Under the pieces are notes generated by a model. That model had not been told where the DNA came from, did not search any database, and saw only the letters and a list, made by a program, of their open reading frames with translations. From Laguncularia racemosa (lineage: Eukaryota > Streptophyta > Magnoliopsida > Myrtales > Combretaceae): 64,000 nt of DNA. This document shows positions 32,942-45,600 of this stretch, piece after piece. A program made the position numbers and the translations under genes. Numbering within the stretch: position 1 is the stretch's first letter; each line of letters starts with the position of its first letter. The stretch spans positions 1,426,001 through 1,490,000 of the forward strand of contig JBBMOL010000138.1 of the NCBI GenBank assembly GCA_037954665.1. The letters run 5' to 3'.

Positions 32942-33660
32942 AGTTAAAGGACTTGAGAACCTTAGTTTAGCAAATGCCTAGAGGCTGGACATGGGCTGGC
33001 TTAGACAAGGTTTATGGCAAGAGTTGATGTCCCCAAGCCTAAAAACTTTATTGGATCAAAAAATGCAAAAGAAGTTGACAACTTTCTCTGGAGCTTAGAG
33101 TGGTACTTTGATGTGATCACGTTCTTTAGCGCTAAAAGCGGCTCCTATGTTTTTGGATGATGTGATCACACTACAGTAGAGAAGATGGTCTATAAAGCCA
33201 GGTAGGGTGTTGGGGTAATCAAAACTAATGATGAGTTTAAAGCTGAGTCACACATTCAATTCCACCCAAGCAACGTTGAGAGCAAAGCTTGGGTTAAATT
33301 GAGGCGGTTAGAGCACATGGCATCCATCGAATACCATGTAGGAGAATAATCGAAACTACTACTAAAGATCCTTGACACGAGTGATAGGGATGCAATAGAT
33401 GAAGGGAGTGCAGGTTTTCTCATTTATTGTTGACTCATGAACTAAACATCTTAAAGTCTGCTTTTTTAAACTAGTCATAAGCATTGCAAGTTCCTCATTA
33501 CGTTGTTTGGGCTGACAATTACCCAGCAATTTTCAAGGATCCTATGAATAAAGTGTTTCAATATAGACAAGTTTATAGTGGTTTGTATAGACAAGTTCCT
33601 TATTTTTTCAAATAGTAGAGAGTAGCATGAGGAGCACCCAACGAAAGAGCCTGTAATATG
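32942..33660 (+). pseudogene. Gag of R, second part
   Basis: RVDVPKPKNFIGSKNAKEVD, NFLWSLEWYFDVI and later FKAESHIQFHPSNVESKAWV with LRRLEHMASIEYHVGE match Gag of plant Ty3/gypsy elements (VPKPK-F-G-RDAKE-DNFLW ... L-HTGSIREYVKEF). Several stops break it. Confidence 0.75.
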
Positions 33661-33686
33661 GAGAGAGAGAGAGAGAGAGAGAGAGG
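33661..33686. repeat. (GA)n microsatellite
   Basis: About 13 GA units within R. Confidence 0.9.
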
Positions 33687-33959
33687 TTTTGCTAAACTCA
33701 ACAAGAGCAAATTTCAGCTAAAACAAGTCTTCCTTCCTGGGTGTATGATCAACAGATAAGGGATATTTGTGGATCCCAATAAGATTAAGCTGTAGTGGAA
33801 GGGAAGACTAAAGATTGTAGCAGAGGTGTAGAGTTTCCAAGGCTTTTAGTTCATAAAAGGCTTTTCAATGCTTCAAGTTCATAACTAGTAAAAGGATTAT
33901 GTTTAATCGGAGTAATAAATACAAGGACAACTTTCTAAAGCTAAAGAACAAGTTGATAA

Positions 33960-34360
33960 CAGCCCTACTCTTGACGTTCGGTGATAAAAGTGACTTTCCA
34001 GTTTAATAGCTATGCATCCAAGCAACATTTTAGGTTATGTATCAATGTAGTAGCATGGGAGAATGGCTACTTATGTCCTCTTCCAATTAAGACCTATAAA
34101 CAAAACTACCTAACAAATGATTTGCAGTTGACAGTGATAGTGTTGCCTCAGAATTTTGAAGGCACTATCTATATATCTGGAAGTATAGTGTTCATGGACT
34201 ACAAGAGCTCAAAATGTCTTACATACCTACTCAAAGCAACTGAACATGAAACAACCAACGTTGTTGGAACTACTAAATGACTATGATTTGGATTTCGTCT
34301 ACCACCCTAGGAAGGCAAAGATGGTAGCAAGCACGTTAAATAAGAAGAGTTACGATAACC
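33960..34360 (+). pseudogene. RNase H of R
   Basis: Plus strand in two frames: the KQNYLTNDLQLTVIVLPQNF region corresponds to the NYLTHDLELAAVVFALK stretch of RNase H, and ELLNDYDLDFVYHPRKAKMV at 34271-34330 is its C-terminal end. RT between Gag and this segment is almost entirely missing. Del/Tekay-like text, long decayed. Confidence 0.7.
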
Positions 34361-35321
34361 TAGCAACTATAATCTGAACAAGTACTTATGCTGGAAGATA
34401 TGAGGAGGCTTTAAGTTAAAATTCATGTTTGAGAAGATAAATGCCACTATAGCGAAGTCAAAAGTTACAACAGAATCTAATAGAAGGACAAAAGAGGCAT
34501 CGTCCATTTACCCTCAATCAATCAATATCTATAAAGGAGTCAGAGTACACAGTGGTGACCACATATGAAAGTAAACTTGCTTTTCAAACAAATGACTTAA
34601 TTTTTCTTAAAGGTTTTTAGCTTGAAATTATGTAAACTTTCATTTTCTATTTTTTTTCCAATCACTAACCTCGCCACAGTAAGGAAATAAAAGGAATAGA
34701 AGGAAAAAGGTAGAATCCAAATAAATCCAAAATCATTTGTCTGCTTCCTCACAATATTACTCGTCTCAAACACGTTTCTGACGTGATTTATTACTTCTTC
34801 CCTGAAAAGATGCATCACCCTGTAAAGCTAGCTCGAGAAAGGCAGGCGCTGAGCAGCACGCTTGGATTCGTACTCACAAAATCGACAAAATGTCGAGGAA
34901 AAATTATCGCTTCATGGCCATTTGATGCACACCATATATTATCCGTTCTTCGATAGTCACTACTGCTATTTGTTAGTCCTTGGCTAACTTTAGAAAACAA
35001 ATATATAATTATGTTGATATTAATTGAAGGCATATGGAGGTGCCTTGTTATAGTACAAGATGATCAACTTCAAACTGCAATGCTCATCTAAATGCATCTT
35101 GATATTGTGCTCAACCATACCAGTGTTTGACAAGGAAAACATTGATCAGCACCTAAATTACCTGAAAGGCTATTGCAAATTACTCGCACAAAATCCACAG
35201 TTCAGGCATCCTGGGGCGTTCTTAGATCCAATTGTTGTGTGAAAGAACAAAGACAAGCCTGATCTTATGCAGCTCACCTGGAAAAATTGCCTAGTCATAT
35301 TGTACAAAAGCAACTATAAAC
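34361..35321. other. Intergenic stretch and NEF1 3' flank
   Basis: No coding signature. The part next to the NEF1 stop codon (about 35050-35321) presumably carries its 3' UTR, but I see no clear AATAAA signal on the minus strand. Confidence 0.4.
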
Positions 35322-36674
35322 CTAAATGTACTTCAGGCCTGATATGTATTGCTGTCTAGAAATTAAAAACTGGGCTAAGGAATATATGATTCCCAACAAA
35401 CCCAATATTCTAATCTTAAGCACATCAGCTATCAAAACAGACGGCAGATTCAGGGGCAGGGCAAACAAGGGCATTGAATCTGTCTTCTTTGTGTAACTCC
35501 AAACAAACCGATTGAATAGAATGTGGCTGGGGAATGTAAGAATAAGGAGGGCAACATTCTTGACGGCAAAGAACCAATCTGGGCCCCCAATTTGCAAGCC
35601 CCAGCCGGCATTCCCATGCCAAACATCCTCCCATATGCTGTACAAAGTGGTCAATATCAAGTACCCTGATATTGCTACTGTCACTGGGAAATACCTTTGC
35701 TTATCTCCAAACCCAGCAACAAAATCAGAGTCCTGATTGAGAAGCAGTAAAATGGGTGCTAAGAAGAAAATTGCACGGTTTGAGCCACCAGTCAGATTGA
35801 CATTCAAGATGAGGCATATGGCAAAACACATAATTGTAGCAACATTTCCAACTGCTGGCATCCAAGCTCCTTCAGCAGCCATCCTCTTGATGGTAAAGGT
35901 AGGAACAGCTGAGGCAAGACGATGCTGCATGAACCTCATTCTTGGAGGAAACGTAGAAGAATTGCTTTGACCAGATCGAGTGTGAAGCCTTGTTCCACCC
36001 CTTTCCACTGTCTTCTCCCGCATCAATGAGGCCAATTCAAACTTTATCTCCAAAGCTATAAACATGAAAATTGCAGCATATAAGCCAAGAAGGGATGTCC
36101 TTGCTCCCTCAACAGCGAGTAGAGTAGTCAATCTTTTGTCGTCCTCTTCCATGTCTCCAACAATATTTTCTCCCAGGATGCTCTTTATTCTCACCTGACC
36201 TTCCAACAAATACGTCACCGGGAAAAGAGCCACAAGAAGGGCAAACACCCATGGCAGGAGTTTTGTACTGGAAGCAGATGGAAAATGGGTGAACACCACA
36301 AATACAGAGGTGCAAACCATGGTCACAACAATGAGAGCATGCAAAACAGCTGCCTGGAGGAAGTATTCTGCAGATATATAGACTCCTAGAGCAATTCCCA
36401 TCACTATTGAGTACAATGTTCTCAACTCAACGATGTACTTGATGGGTATGACAGATGTGACTGCAGCAAGAGTTAGCAAAATAGCTGAAATGAGCAGCCA
36501 CGATGGCCACGTGGGCTTTGATGCGACAAATCCATAGATTGTGATGTCATCAGCAGATTGACGGGCAGCTCTGATTAGGTCAGATCGGTAAGTCCAGGAA
36601 ACAGGGATCGGGGGCTGCATCAAGATGAATAGCAGGCCAGTTGCCACAACCAGCACCAGGCATCTCTTTGCAGG
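35322..36674 (-). CDS. NEF1: NEF1 exon 4 (residues 680-1129, stop)
   Basis: Acceptor ATTGATGCAG|CCT; it starts PAKRCLVLVVATGLL and ends GLKYI-stop. The preceding intron is 284 bp. The frame is open further upstream to 36782 but that part is intronic. Confidence 0.92.
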   Translation of the reverse strand, partial: PAKRCLVLVVATGLLFILMQPPIPVSWTYRSDLIRAARQSADDITIYGFVASKPTWPSWLLISAILLTLAAVTSVIPIKYIVELRTLYSIVMGIALGVYISAEYFLQAAVLHALIVVTMVCTSVFVVFTHFPSASSTKLLPWVFALLVALFPVTYLLEGQVRIKSILGENIVGDMEEDDKRLTTLLAVEGARTSLLGLYAAIFMFIALEIKFELASLMREKTVERGGTRLHTRSGQSNSSTFPPRMRFMQHRLASAVPTFTIKRMAAEGAWMPAVGNVATIMCFAICLILNVNLTGGSNRAIFFLAPILLLLNQDSDFVAGFGDKQRYFPVTVAISGYLILTTLYSIWEDVWHGNAGWGLQIGGPDWFFAVKNVALLILTFPSHILFNRFVWSYTKKTDSMPLFALPLNLPSVLIADVLKIRILGLLGIIYSLAQFLISRQQYISGLKYI

Positions 36675-39600
36675 CTGCATCAATAATTTCAAACAAAAGC
36701 TAACTCCGATTAGTTTTAATGAGAATAAGAAAGAAAAAGTGAGATCCAACTCATCACCAAAATAATGTTGACAAAGTCCCAAATCAGAAGATATTAAAAA
36801 GTATTACACTGCTTCTTGAAGAGCAGAGCAAAGGCTCATACTAACAAAATGTTTTGTCATATAAGAGATGACACCATTTTCTGAAGCAGGGAGAATAAGG
36901 CATAATAGAAGAAAAAGAAAATGACTTGTTTTCAAATGAGTGTGAAAGATGCTCATACCAGGACATGAGAGAAATGAAGAGCAACTATAGGAATGCAAGC
37001 AAGTCCAATCAAAAGAATGCAGAACCCCAAAAGTAAACCATCAGATGGAGGCCTTCCATTCCACCATTGGAGGGCTTCAAATATTGTCTCACGGCAGAAC
37101 CAAACTGATATAGCAACCACACCAGCATGTGCATACCCTTGCCAAGCTTTCATTTTAGATCCAGTTCTGGTTCTATCCCTGTATATGCAGAAGCTCATTA
37201 TGAAACAATGACAGAAAAACTCTGACTGCTGACAAAAAATTAAAAGAGAGCATACTTGTAAAGAAGCAATGGAGGAGATATGGCCAAGAGTAGAATAGCA
37301 GACATCCATACAACAGATTTTGAAGCAATAAGCAACATGGTTAGCTTTGAAGAATACAGGCAAGTCAATATCCAAACTGTCTTCGCACCAATTCTACGAT
37401 CCACAGTAAGTCTTCTGACCAAGGACAAACCCACAAGAGTTGTGAGAATAACCATGTAACTTGGATACATCACATCATCCTCAAAACCATAGTAGTATAT
37501 ACTCGAGTAGCTGAAAAAGCGGTTCTCGATGTGGGAGAGCAGCAGGGCATGACCAATTAAGCCAACCTCAGTAAGAAAATGGAGTTTCGGAGGCAGAAGA
37601 GCAAGACCAGGAATAGCCAAGGCCAGGACCACACTTGCAATTATTAGTTTACAGAAAGATTTCAATGACATGCCTGCCAACCAGATGTTCAAATCCCAGA
37701 AGTTATGCATCACAAACCATGTAACCATCAAGCTCCCAAGCAACACAAATGCAAAGTAGGATGGAATGCTCTTTTTTGTATAAAATCGAGCAAAATAAAA
37801 GCCCACAACTGCTGGCAATGGAATGAACTGAAAACAATTCCAGTAATAGTTAGTACTTGAGAAGATTCAAAGTCTTGAGGACAGTAAAACCGAATTAATG
37901 GCACTGTATATAAGAGCAAACAAACATCATGCAGCCACATTATCATTTATTTGTGCATATAGTTCCTAATTATGATAAACAATGTTACATAAATAACTAG
38001 TTCCTGGCCAATGTACTATGAGAAGCTGGTTCTTGTGGAGATGCAGGTGATGGCAGTTCAGATTACAGATTATGTATTAAAAACTAGTTTTTCAGCGTCT
38101 TGCTTTAAAATAAAAAGAGCAAAACAATTGGCATCCTGAGGCAATGGAAATGAAGAGAGAAATGTCAATAGAAGGAATGTACATGTGAATATTTCGTACA
38201 TCTTTTATTATAAAACGTAAGGACACAATTCTACTTGGGTATTTCTTAGAAAATTGTCATGAAGGATGCATGAAAATTTTGCACATGATAAACAAGGAAA
38301 CTAGTAAGCAAATCTACGAATTGAATGACTAGAAGCAATATAAAAACTAGATTAACCAAGACACTCCACAACAACTTTAACAAATCCATCTCTTTCTACG
38401 TAAATAACTTCATTCCTCACCCCTTCAACCATGAGCTTGGGAATTGGCGTAATGAATGTTTGAAATTTTCGGTAGCAAGAAAAAGTGAACTTAAAATGCT
38501 AAGAGCACACACCACACTAAATGGACCAAAGAATGAATGCATGTTGTTGGGCCAAAGACTTGTTCCAAACAGTAGGTCCCCAAAGAACTGTTGTCGCTCT
38601 CTCTCTTGCCAAGTGATATGAATCTCTAATAGATAGCTCCTTGAACGGCATGCTTCTTCACACCAATCTATCATAACCAGCCTGCTTAGGTTAGTGGATG
38701 TAAACTACCACTGACTCGACTCCAAACCCCGCTACTAGCCACTCCTCTTTAGTTTCATTAATAAAGAGCAAAGTAGAGTTTCTTTACACCAACCAACTTC
38801 TGAAGTGATTCTTTCTCCAAGCCAATCCAGCAAAGGTCCCATAAGATGCCATGAATCATACCAAAAGGATATTGTGTTACCATTCAAATTATGCCATCTC
38901 ATAAGCTGGAGGGATAGGTGCCTGGATTACAGGATGCACCTCCATGCCCTTGAGGCAATGTTCGGACTTTTAATGCGCCAGAAGTTACATCGCTTCATCT
39001 CAGCCCTCACCTAACTAGGCCACAAGGTGGGGAGATAGTGGGTCTCCATTACCTAAGTCCCCTAGATGATGCAAAAATAACCACCAAGCTCCCCATTTAT
39101 GTTTATTGAAAAAATAAGAGGAGATACGCTCATGATCCAATTGATAAATTGTGGCGGGAAGCCAAAACTCTACAATAATATGCGAACAAAGCTCCATCTC
39201 ACATGGTTTGATGCCTTCATTACATCAACCTTCATAGTGCATCTAGTTCCCTTGTCATTCTTATGACGACCCCTAAGGAGCTCTTGAGCCACCAAAATAT
39301 CATCCACAATTGGTCATCAAAGGTCATTTACTCACCCACCAGAGTTGGTACTACAAATTTTATCCAAATCAACAAGTATTTTGGAGAGCATTTATAGAGT
39401 GTAATGCAAAAGGCTGTAGGATGAAAAACAGCAATAGTAACTGGGTTGTCTACCATAGGTACAAGATTGAGATAGGTAGAATTCACTTCTCTTAAGAGGC
39501 TTCCAGTAACAAAAATCCTTGATGACCAAAGTGACTTCTTCAACAACTATCTCTCGAGAATTCCCAAAAAATTTTGGCCCATAACCATCTGAACCAGATA

Positions 39601-42600
39601 CCTTGTTCTTGGCCAAGGACCACAAAGAGTTTTTAACTTTCTCATTTGACATTGGTTTGCTCAAGGCAATAGCAAAGTCATGGCTGACTCTTGCAGATGA
39701 GTGAGCTAATGTGGTGTGCACAAGCAGAAGAGCCAGCAGGTTCTGCCAAAAGTTTCTCAAAATCACCAATAGCCAGCTCAATAATGCTTTTTGTTGAAGA
39801 GATCCATAACCCTTGATCATCCTTGAGGGAGACAATACCACTTCTCTAATTTCTTCGCCTGAGCGATTTGAAGAAATATTTAGTGTTTTATCTCCCAATT
39901 TGAGCCAAATAGCTCTCAACTTTTAGCAGAATAAGGAATCTTCAACTGCACTCAAAAAGTAGAAATCTCGATACAATATTTTTTCATCTACCCAAATAGT
40001 TGAAGAAGGGTTAGATCTATTGTAATCCTGAATTTGCATCAGCTTTCCCCTTGCCTCCTTCACTCTCCCTATCAAATTATAGTAATGATGCTTATTAAGC
40101 TGCCTTAATTGTGGTTTCAGTAATTTTAATTTCATAACCACCCTAAACACGGGAGTTCCCTCTATACTTGAACTCCAAACATCTCTAACAATCTCCATGA
40201 ACCTTGGGTGATCCTTCCAAAAGTCAAAAGTCAAAATATTTGAAAAAAGTCTTGCAATGGGAAGGATCAAAATTTATATTGACCACCAAAGGGCTGTAAT
40301 AAGAGATGCAGGGCTAAGTACAAACTTCAAACATGGGCAACTCATCAACCCATAAACTATTGACAAGAGCTCCATCAAATCTGTGCAAGATACGTTCAGA
40401 AGAAATCTGAGTAGACCAAGTATGGAATAACCCAGCACATCTTGCATCATCCTCCTCTAATCATAACAAACTTCATGAGATGTTCATGCCTCTAGTGATA
40501 GAATCACTCTTGCCACCACATTCTGCCAGGGTTCTACATTCATTAAAGTCACCAAGATAATCCAAGGCCTACATACAGAATGCCTTACCTTAATCAAATC
40601 TCACCAAAGAGATTTTCTGTTGCTAGCAGAATTTTCATCATAAACAAAACTAAACCATAAAAGCTTGTCAAATCCAGAGTGTGACTTGGTTTGTGGACTT
40701 CAGAATCTGAATATCCCCTATATTTTTTTTTTCTTTTGATAAATGAAATTTATTGATCCAGTAGTAGTGCAATCGTCAAAGACAAGTATAGATATTACAT
40801 CAAGATGCAGAAAGCATAAATAAAGCACAATTAAACCAGGGAGAGCATCCCCTAGTCGCACTTTGTTGCGTAGTCTCCATATGGAGTAGACTGATGCCAC
40901 TAGTGCCACTCTCCAAGTTTTGAAAGTCGAATTGGGAGAATTAGCTATTGCCTCCAAGAAATTTGTGGACTCCTACTAGTTACAAAATGATGCTGCGAAT
41001 TGCAAGAAATCACATACTAAGTGCCAAATCTGAGAAGTGCAGCTATACTCGAAGAATAAGTGAGCATGGTTTTTCGAGCTCCGACTACAAAGCAAGCAAG
41101 TTGTAAACTCTACAAATCCCCAATTATTCAATCTGCCAAAGTGCCTAGCTAAGCTAGCCATAGGACATAGGAGTGTCTGGATAAAGATGTGTTGCTCCAG
41201 ACTACTTTATGCTACAGCATAATGGGACCTGACGGATTAAGAAACCCATATCTACTTTTGATAGTATACTCCCCGGACATGGAGTGTATGCAGCAAAGTC
41301 AGTCCGGGATAGAAGTATTAGGTTGGATGGAGGACAGGATGTGGATATTCGTCCAAAACGAACCATCTGAGATACACCATTCATTCTCATGCATGATGGA
41401 GCAAAGCTTTGTAGTAGGTGGGAATCTTGTGCTACCCATAGCCCGAGCGCTATATATTGTGTCAAGGAGTCCTATTGGAAGCCAAAAAACCACCCAAAGT
41501 GAGATCCCTAAACCATTATTAGGCTCCCATTGGAAGCAAGTTCTTACAAAGCTCTTAAGTTTTAAAAGTTTCTTCCAAGGCCACAAGCATATGGTGGGTG
41601 CTTTGGAAGACCAGAAGTTTTTATCATTTGGTAAGGTGGAATGTACCCATTCCGGCCATAAGCTCTTCAACCCTTCCTTACATAGCCACCATATATGCTT
41701 AAGTTGGATAGCCTTATTCTAGTGGTAGAGGTTTGGGATCCTTAGGCCTCCACATTTTAGAGGTTTGCAGAAATCTACCCATCCAACCTTTAGCCTTTGT
41801 GAACGTGTTCAGGTTACCACTCCTAAGGAAGTTCCGAAGTAGCTGATTTATCCTTGTGACATAAGACTTAGGCAGAAGAAACACTAAGCACCAGTAGACT
41901 TACATAGAGAATAGGACTAATTTTACCAATTGTAGTCTACCTGCATATGATAAATATTTAGCTATCCAAGAGTTGATACGTGCCAAGGTTCTCTCTACAA
42001 GAACCTCACAATCCTCTTTCTTGAGCTTTGAGGAGATGAGTGGAACCCCCAAGTAGCATACTAGTAGCTTGCCTTCACAGAATTGGGTGGTACGAAAAAT
42101 TTCCTCTTTGATACTTGTAGGAACATGGGAGAAGAATATATTACTCAAGGTATTATTGGCTCCCAATCCCGATATAGTTTGGAAGTACTGTAAGGTTTCC
42201 CTAATCAAGGAGATAGAGTCGACATTTCCTTTTGCAAATATTAAAAAATCATCTGCAAAACAAGGTAAGTCAATCTTCCAGCTTTACATCTCCAATGTAG
42301 GGAGAATTTGGGGTTAACGGCCAAGCTCCTCAACTATGTGGAAAGTACTTCCATGCCTAGGACAAATAAATAAGGGGAGATGGGATCCCCTTATCTCATT
42401 CCTCGTCTATTTGCAAAGAACCCCACTATTTCCTCATTGACGTTAATGGAGAACTTAAGGGTAGAGATGCATTGACCGATGAGAGTGCAAATGTGTAAGG
42501 GAAAGTTCATGGCCTTGAGGACCTTCAAGAGAAAATCCCATCTTATTTTGTCATAGGCCTTTTGCAAGTCTAACTTGAGTGTACACAGTGGCGCACCCTT

Positions 42601-45600
42601 TTGTGAATGGTAACCTACCATCAACTCTTGTGCAACAAAAATATTATCAGTTATCCTTCTACTTGGTATAAAGGCAACTTGTTCCCTCCCAATCAAAGAT
42701 GGTAAAACCAATTTTATCCATGCGGCAAGGACCTTAAAAATAGCTTTGTATAGTACATTGCAATATGCTATGGGCTGAAAATCGCCCAACTTAGTGGGAT
42801 TTGCTATTTTGGGGACAAAGGAGAAAATTGTATTATTAATCTCCTTGAGCAAGTGACCTGTAGTCAATAATTCTTTAGTGGCAGTAATCATATCGTCACC
42901 TACAATTTCCTATGCTTCTCTGAAGAAGCAAGCAGAGTACCCATCAGGACCAAGGGCTTTTCCATTTGTTTGTGACATAAAGCCCCATCTAATCTCATCA
43001 TTCGTAAAGGGCCATCAAGCGCAAGCCTTTGCTACTCATCCAATTCCCAAGTCACCAGGTTGTTAACTTCATTAAGGTTACTAAAGGTTGTAGGCCGGTC
43101 ATAGAGCTACTAGAAATACCCAACTACCATCTGTTTAACCTCAATTTCTCCCATGGCCTCATTACCATCCTCCTTGGTCAACTGGTATAGGGAGCTTCGA
43201 TTGTGTAAACCCTTCATGGCCTTATCGAAATAGGCAATGTTTTTATCACCTAAACTTAACCACTTGGCCCTAGATTTTTGCTTGTAAAAGCTCTCCTCGG
43301 CACCTCGGAGCATGTAATACTCCTTGTAGGCAGCCCTTTCCTCTTCCATACGAGAAGTGTCCCCTATGCTATGTATGTTGGCTTGCAGTTGGATAGAATT
43401 GTTCTTCACTATTTGATCATGATCGGATAGGTTGGAGAATTCAAACCTATTCAAACTCTTGAGGCCCTCCTTGAGAAGCTTGACTTTCTTTACAACCTAG
43501 AGCATCCCGGACCCCTTCACCTCCTCCTTCCACACGTTACTCACCATCTCCTTGAATCTCTTGTGATTTCTTGGTCCTTGATCCATAATCCATACATACC
43601 ACAACAAGTGAATGGTCCGAGAGGACTAGTGTAAGGAATTTAGCAAGTGTTCTAGGGAGCATATTGAGCCAGTAGTGGTTGACCATGATTCTATCCAGCT
43701 TCCTAAGTATAGGTCCTTGAGCTTATTTGTTGGACCAAGTATAGAAATCCTCTATGTATTGTAGATCTTCCACCTCCATTTTACCAATGCAATTCTGAAA
43801 CTCTACCATCACCTCTGTAACCCTTGCTCTCCCCCTAATTTTCTCCAAGCCAGTCCTGGCAATATTAACCACCCAAGGACCCTAACTCAAATTTGGCACC
43901 ATTGCCTCTAGATTCAGTCACAAATCTCTTATTTCCCTGTCACTATTGGAACCATAGACAAATGTCATAGCCAAATCCATAATTACTCTCAAGTTGGTGG
44001 CAACACAATGTAAAAATTGTGCATTTTCTATCTCAACCTTTACATCCTGCTCTCTCAGCATCCAAGCAACCCATATCCGTTTTCTTGCAACAGAATTTAT
44101 CCATACCTACCATCAAGGCCCCAACATGTTCTTAATAGAGTCTTCATTGGAAGGATTAACCTTAGTTTCCAATAGACCAATGAGACTTCATTTTATGAAT
44201 TTCACATGTTTTCCTAACTTCTGTCACCTTGATAGGGTCGTTAAACCCCTGGATATTCCATGCTACTACTAACATGGAAAAGGACGGGTGAGAGTTACAT
44301 GATTAAGTAAAAGTCCTTCTCCTCTTGCGCTATTTCTTCTTGCAATGGCAGGAGGAGCTAGAGCTTTTACTGGATTTGGGGCGACTATCCAACACTTGGT
44401 TCATCTGAACCAACAATTTGTTGAGTGGAGTGTTCTCAAAGTCCTCAATCCCATCCTCCCTATCACTTCCAAGATGGTCTTGCTGGTCATCCTCTTCTTG
44501 CCCAGGGGATGCCAGCACAATGGTAGTAGCCGGGGTGATTGGACACAATTCAGGGGCTATATTAGCTTATGGAGTAGGCATCTTCCCATCTCCATCAACC
44601 TCTTATGTCTCCAACAGTATTCATCTCTCCACGTGTATGTTCATCATCATCTCCCTTCAGTCCCTCCTCCTCAACCTCCACTCTATTCCTTCCAATCTCC
44701 TCTTTGTTTTGTTTGAGAGGGGACTGGACCTCCTTGCTAACCCCCCTCTTCTATTGCTGCCGTGGGTTTCCAGGGGGTTTCCCCATTGTACCTTCCTCTC
44801 CATGCACTTTCTTCTTCCCTCTGCCTACATGATTGGCTAGAATCCACTACTCTTCCTTTGCCTTGGAGTAACAAGAGGATGCTCGTGTGTACATCCCGAC
44901 TTGGACCGCATGTGTGTCCAAAAACTTTTGCAAGCAACACATAAAGGAGGGAGCCACTGATATTCAACACAAACCACAACAATAGCATCATCTTCCCCCT
45001 CCACTTCCACCTGATTAACAAGCTCCTCACGTGCATCTATTTCTACAAGGACCCTAGCATGGTTAGCCCTTTGTCTAGACAATGTCAACACATCAGCCTT
45101 TAGGGGAATGCCTGCTACACCACTCACGATGTACCCTTCCTCCATTTCTACAAAATGAGAAACCTTTGGACAAAATACCATGTTTTTTCGAGGATAGGGT
45201 TAAGGTCACTCCCTAAGGCAAACCAAAAATAGAAAAACCCATCCTTGCTTCCTAGGACACATCTAAAAGATGCCAAAGTCTTTCCATAGCCTGAAGGCAG
45301 TGGCTTGGACCAACGAGTATGGCAGCTTATGGCCTAGGAAGTAGCCCACGAGCATGGAGTCCCAATATTCCGTGTCGGTGTCCTCAACTGCCTTAGGGAT
45401 CTTCACCCGAGGAAAAAAGCATTTGGCTGCCGAAGGAATAAACCGGAGACAAAATTTCAAGTCAATTTCCTTGCCTTTAGAAGTACAGGCGTGGGCATAG
45501 GACTTGGTACCAACTAGCTTCTCGGTGGCCATGTGTGTGTAGCTAAGTGGTTTTGATGTTCAATTTTGCTCCTCAATTTCCTCTAGCAGACCATTAACTT

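Noticed and set aside
35512..35970. Two plus-strand ORFs of 74 and 77 aa
   Set aside because: They are shadows of NEF1 exon 4.
35322..37946. A separate membrane-protein gene downstream, independent of the 54371-55615 gene
   Set aside because: Exons join in phase across the 16.5-kb gap, both halves match different parts of NEF1, and the second half has no start of its own.
41189..41722. A 177-aa plus-strand ORF
   Set aside because: It is the antisense shadow of LINE A ORF2; the opposite strand gives clear LINE text.
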